A stretch of 25,788 bases of DNA from UBA4486 sp041984885 (lineage in GTDB: Bacteria > Pseudomonadota > Gammaproteobacteria > Eutrophobiales > Eutrophobiaceae): the NCBI GenBank assembly GCA_041984885.1, contig JBHIXH010000032.1, forward strand, positions 1 to 25,788. Reading direction: 5' to 3'. The position numbers and the translations under genes are program-made. Positions 24,045-25,788 of this stretch are shown piece after piece. The notes beneath the pieces are model-generated. The model saw only the letters and a program-made list of their open reading frames with translations. It was not told the origin of the DNA and ran no database searches. Within the stretch, counting starts at the first letter, position 1. Every line of letters begins with the position of its first letter.

Positions 24045-25490
24045 CTAATTTTTCCCCGGTGCGATAACCCAGGTGTCTTTACTGCCGCCTCCCTGCGACG
24101 AATTGACGACCAGGGAATCTTTTACCAGTGCGACGCGCGTCAGGCCGCCTGCCGTGACATAGGTGCGATCGCTCTGCAAAGTGAACGGACGCAGGTCGAC
24201 ATGTCTCGGTTCGATCGTATTTTCACAAATGGTCGGTACGGTCGATAACGTAATCACCGGTTGCGCAATGTAGTTTCTCGGACTCGCCTTGATTGCCCGG
24301 GCCATATCGGTACGCTGCTTTTTCGTTGAGTTTGGCCCGATCAACATGCCATAGCCGCCAGATTCGTTCGCCGGTTTCACCACGAGAGTTTCCAGGTTGG
24401 CCAGCACATGTTTGCGTTCTTTTTCATTGGCACAGGAAAAGCTCGGCACATTCGGAATGATCGCATCTTCACCCAGGTAGTATTTGATCATGTCCGGTAC
24501 ATATGTGTAGACGACCTTGTCATCGGCCACACCGGCGCCCGGCGCGTTCGCCAAAGCGACGTTGCCTTTCTTCCAGGCACGCATGATACCGGGTACACCG
24601 AGCATAGAGTCCGGGTTAAATGCTTCCGGATCAAGGAACAGATCATCGATACGACGATAAATCACGTCGACACGGGAAAGACCCGCTATCGTCTTCATAT
24701 ACACACAATCGTCGTCGGCCACGACCAGGTCGGAACCCTGCACCAGCTCGGCACCCATTTGTTGCGCCAGAAACGCATGCTCGAAATAGGCCGAGTTATA
24801 AATTCCCGGAGTCAAGACGACGACCTCGGGGAAATCCATCGGTCGCGGCGATATCGCGCTTAGCGTGTCAAACAGGTTCGACGGATATTCACCGATTGGC
24901 AAAATATTGTAATGTTCAAACAACTCCGGGAATACGCGTTTCGTCACCTTGCGGTTTTCCAGCATATACGACACACCGGAGGGTACCCGCAGGTTGTCTT
25001 CCAGCACGTAGATTGTGCCGTCCTTGTCGCGAATTAAATCACTGCCACAAATATGTGCCCAGACACCGAACACCGGCTTGATACCGCGACACTCCTTTCG
25101 ATAATTTTTTGAGCTCTTTAACAGGTTTGCCGGGACTACCTTGTCCTTGACGATTTTCTGCTCGTTATAGATGTCATCAATAAAATGATTCAGTGCCGTC
25201 AGCCGTTGTTGCAGTCCCTGTTCGATGCGCTGCCACTCGCGTTGCGGAATAATGCGCGGAATGATGTCGTACGGCCATTCACGATCAATATTTTCACCCT
25301 CGCTGTAAACCGTGAACGAGATCCCCATTGTTTTTATAGCGAGTTCAGCCGCCTCCTTGCGTTGCTGCAGATCGTTCTGATTCAGTCCCTTCAGGTACTG
25401 GATCAAACGACCGGCACTGCTGCGCGCACGCCTGGCCGGGGTGATCAGTTCGTCGTAAAACCCGTTGACTTTATAGCGGTTGAAATTCAA
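24045..25490 (-). CDS. Circularly permuted ATP-grasp ligase (type 2)
   Basis: This is a 481-residue amidoligase-like ATP-grasp enzyme, predicted to join a carboxylate to an amine through an acyl-phosphate. Visible family blocks: FYDELITP (11-18), GSDLIRDKDG (149-158), EDNLRVPSGVSYMLENR (164-180), VVLTPGIYNSAYFEH, VDVIYRRIDD, and VVKPANESGGYGMLIGP (about 370-386), which should form the nucleotide-binding glycine-rich loop. The order of blocks is that of the permuted family. The only usable start is TTG at 25488-25490: an in-frame TGA lies four codons upstream and the next in-frame ATG is at about codon 55, past conserved sequence. No SD precedes it; instead a strong imperfect hairpin ends 6 bases before the start. 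The gene leads a two-gene unit with the alpha-E gene. Confidence 0.93.
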   Translation of the reverse strand: MNFNRYKVNGFYDELITPARRARSSAGRLIQYLKGLNQNDLQQRKEAAELAIKTMGISFTVYSEGENIDREWPYDIIPRIIPQREWQRIEQGLQQRLTALNHFIDDIYNEQKIVKDKVVPANLLKSSKNYRKECRGIKPVFGVWAHICGSDLIRDKDGTIYVLEDNLRVPSGVSYMLENRKVTKRVFPELFEHYNILPIGEYPSNLFDTLSAISPRPMDFPEVVVLTPGIYNSAYFEHAFLAQQMGAELVQGSDLVVADDDCVYMKTIAGLSRVDVIYRRIDDLFLDPEAFNPDSMLGVPGIMRAWKKGNVALANAPGAGVADDKVVYTYVPDMIKYYLGEDAIIPNVPSFSCANEKERKHVLANLETLVVKPANESGGYGMLIGPNSTKKQRTDMARAIKASPRNYIAQPVITLSTVPTICENTIEPRHVDLRPFTLQSDRTYVTAGGLTRVALVKDSLVVNSSQGGGSKDTWVIAPGKN

Positions 25491-25496
25491 ATTGCA

Positions 25497-25533
25497 GCAT
25501 CAATAGTCTATGTATTTCTCAAGACTATGATGC
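25497..25533 (-). promoter_or_regulatory. Imperfect 12-bp inverted repeat before the ATP-grasp start
   Basis: GCATCA-a-TAGTCT (25497-25509) and AGACTATGATGC (25522-25533) are complementary over 12 bp with one bulged A, separated by a 12-base loop. The repeat ends 6 bases before the TTG start. As RNA it could hide the initiation region; as DNA it could be an operator. No other function is visible in 25491-25606. Confidence 0.55.
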
Positions 25534-25606
25534 CGATAGGAAAATTGCAAAGGAATTACCACTTGACCCGGTAAAACAGCCGAGGGCAGATAATTGTCAG
25601 TAGCGG

Positions 25607-25788
25607 TTAATTGACGTAATGATCCTTGTCATAGCCGGGAGTATGGTAGGCAAAGCAATTACGGCCCATGTTTTTTGCCAGGTACATCGCCGAATTACTG
25701 TTTGAGATCAGTGCTTCACCGGTCGTACCATCGCCAGGGAAAACGGCAATACCGATACTGGCCGTAAGACAGACAAGCTTGTCATCAG
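25607..25788 (-). CDS. GGDEF-domain protein, C-terminal end only
   Basis: The last 60 codons of a gene that continues past the right edge. The frame reads LTASIGIAVFPGDG, then SNSAMYLAKNMGRN, then a short tail ending in HYVN and TAA at 25607-25609. The SIGIA(V)FP...AMYxAKxxGRN pattern is the C-terminal half of the diguanylate cyclase (GGDEF) fold. The usual A-D before x-AMY is replaced by SNS here, a mild divergence. Whether the catalytic GG(D/E)EF site is intact cannot be seen, nor which sensor domains precede it. It lies 116 bp upstream of the ATP-grasp gene on the same strand; the hairpin before that gene makes a shared transcript unlikely but not impossible. Confidence 0.85.
   Translation of the reverse strand, partial: DDKLVCLTASIGIAVFPGDGTTGEALISNSNSAMYLAKNMGRNCFAYHTPGYDKDHYVN

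Noticed and set aside
1..25788. CRISPR arrays, tRNA or rRNA genes, insertion sequences, phage or integrase genes
   Set aside because: No regularly spaced repeats, cloverleaf-like sequence, transposase or integrase frame was found on reading both strands; the region looks chromosomal and stable.

Overview
The window reads as a contig piece from an uncultured gammaproteobacterium, probably a metagenome assembly because of a 10-N join at 388-397. The assignment rests on the gene set: Na+-pumping oxaloacetate decarboxylase, an RhlE-type helicase, a heme-containing fatty acid cis/trans isomerase, a PrsT-like TPR lipoprotein and an Anbu locus. The inference is moderate; no rRNA or tRNA gene was seen. 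Both ends cut genes: oadA at the left, a GGDEF protein at the right.

Layout. 1-2020: oadA (3' part) and oadB, encoding the biotin-carrying and membrane subunits of the decarboxylase sodium pump. 2048-2866 (-): M48 metallopeptidase lipoprotein. 2867-3222: gene-free stretch with a probable long leader for the RhlE-type DEAD-box helicase (3223-4518). 4670-6138: a six-Asp-box beta-propeller followed 2 bp later by a MoaD/ThiS-like protein ending in Gly-Gly. 6183-8689: DUF2784 membrane protein, a small three-helix membrane protein on the other strand, a membrane-anchored alpha/beta hydrolase flanked by a 21-bp near-repeat, and a small lipoprotein with an overlapping 18-codon upstream ORF. 8744-11119 (-): TPR lipoprotein of 791 residues. 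11578-15254 (-): SLC13 transporter with two RCK_C domains, a GST and cysteine synthase. 15369-17681 (-) and 17805-18743 (+): divergent cti and MscS-type channel genes, both concerned with the envelope.

The most notable locus is 18949-25490. It holds Anbu (proteasome-like NTN peptidase), a 1089-residue fusion of transglutaminase with DUF2126 (circularly permuted glutamine-synthetase-like ligase), an alpha-E protein and a circularly permuted ATP-grasp ligase. From memory, comparative genomics (Iyer and colleagues, 2009) predicted this set to be a peptide-synthesis or peptide-tagging system. I know of no demonstrated substrate. Here it is split into two convergent two-gene units that meet tail to tail with 15 bp between them. 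Each unit has its own candidate control element: a sigma70-like promoter before Anbu, and a strong imperfect hairpin just before the TTG start of the ATP-grasp gene.

The second candidate for unknown biology is the propeller plus ubiquitin-like pair. The window contains no E1-like adenylase or MoaE partner for it. The remaining genes look like ordinary metabolic, transport and envelope functions.
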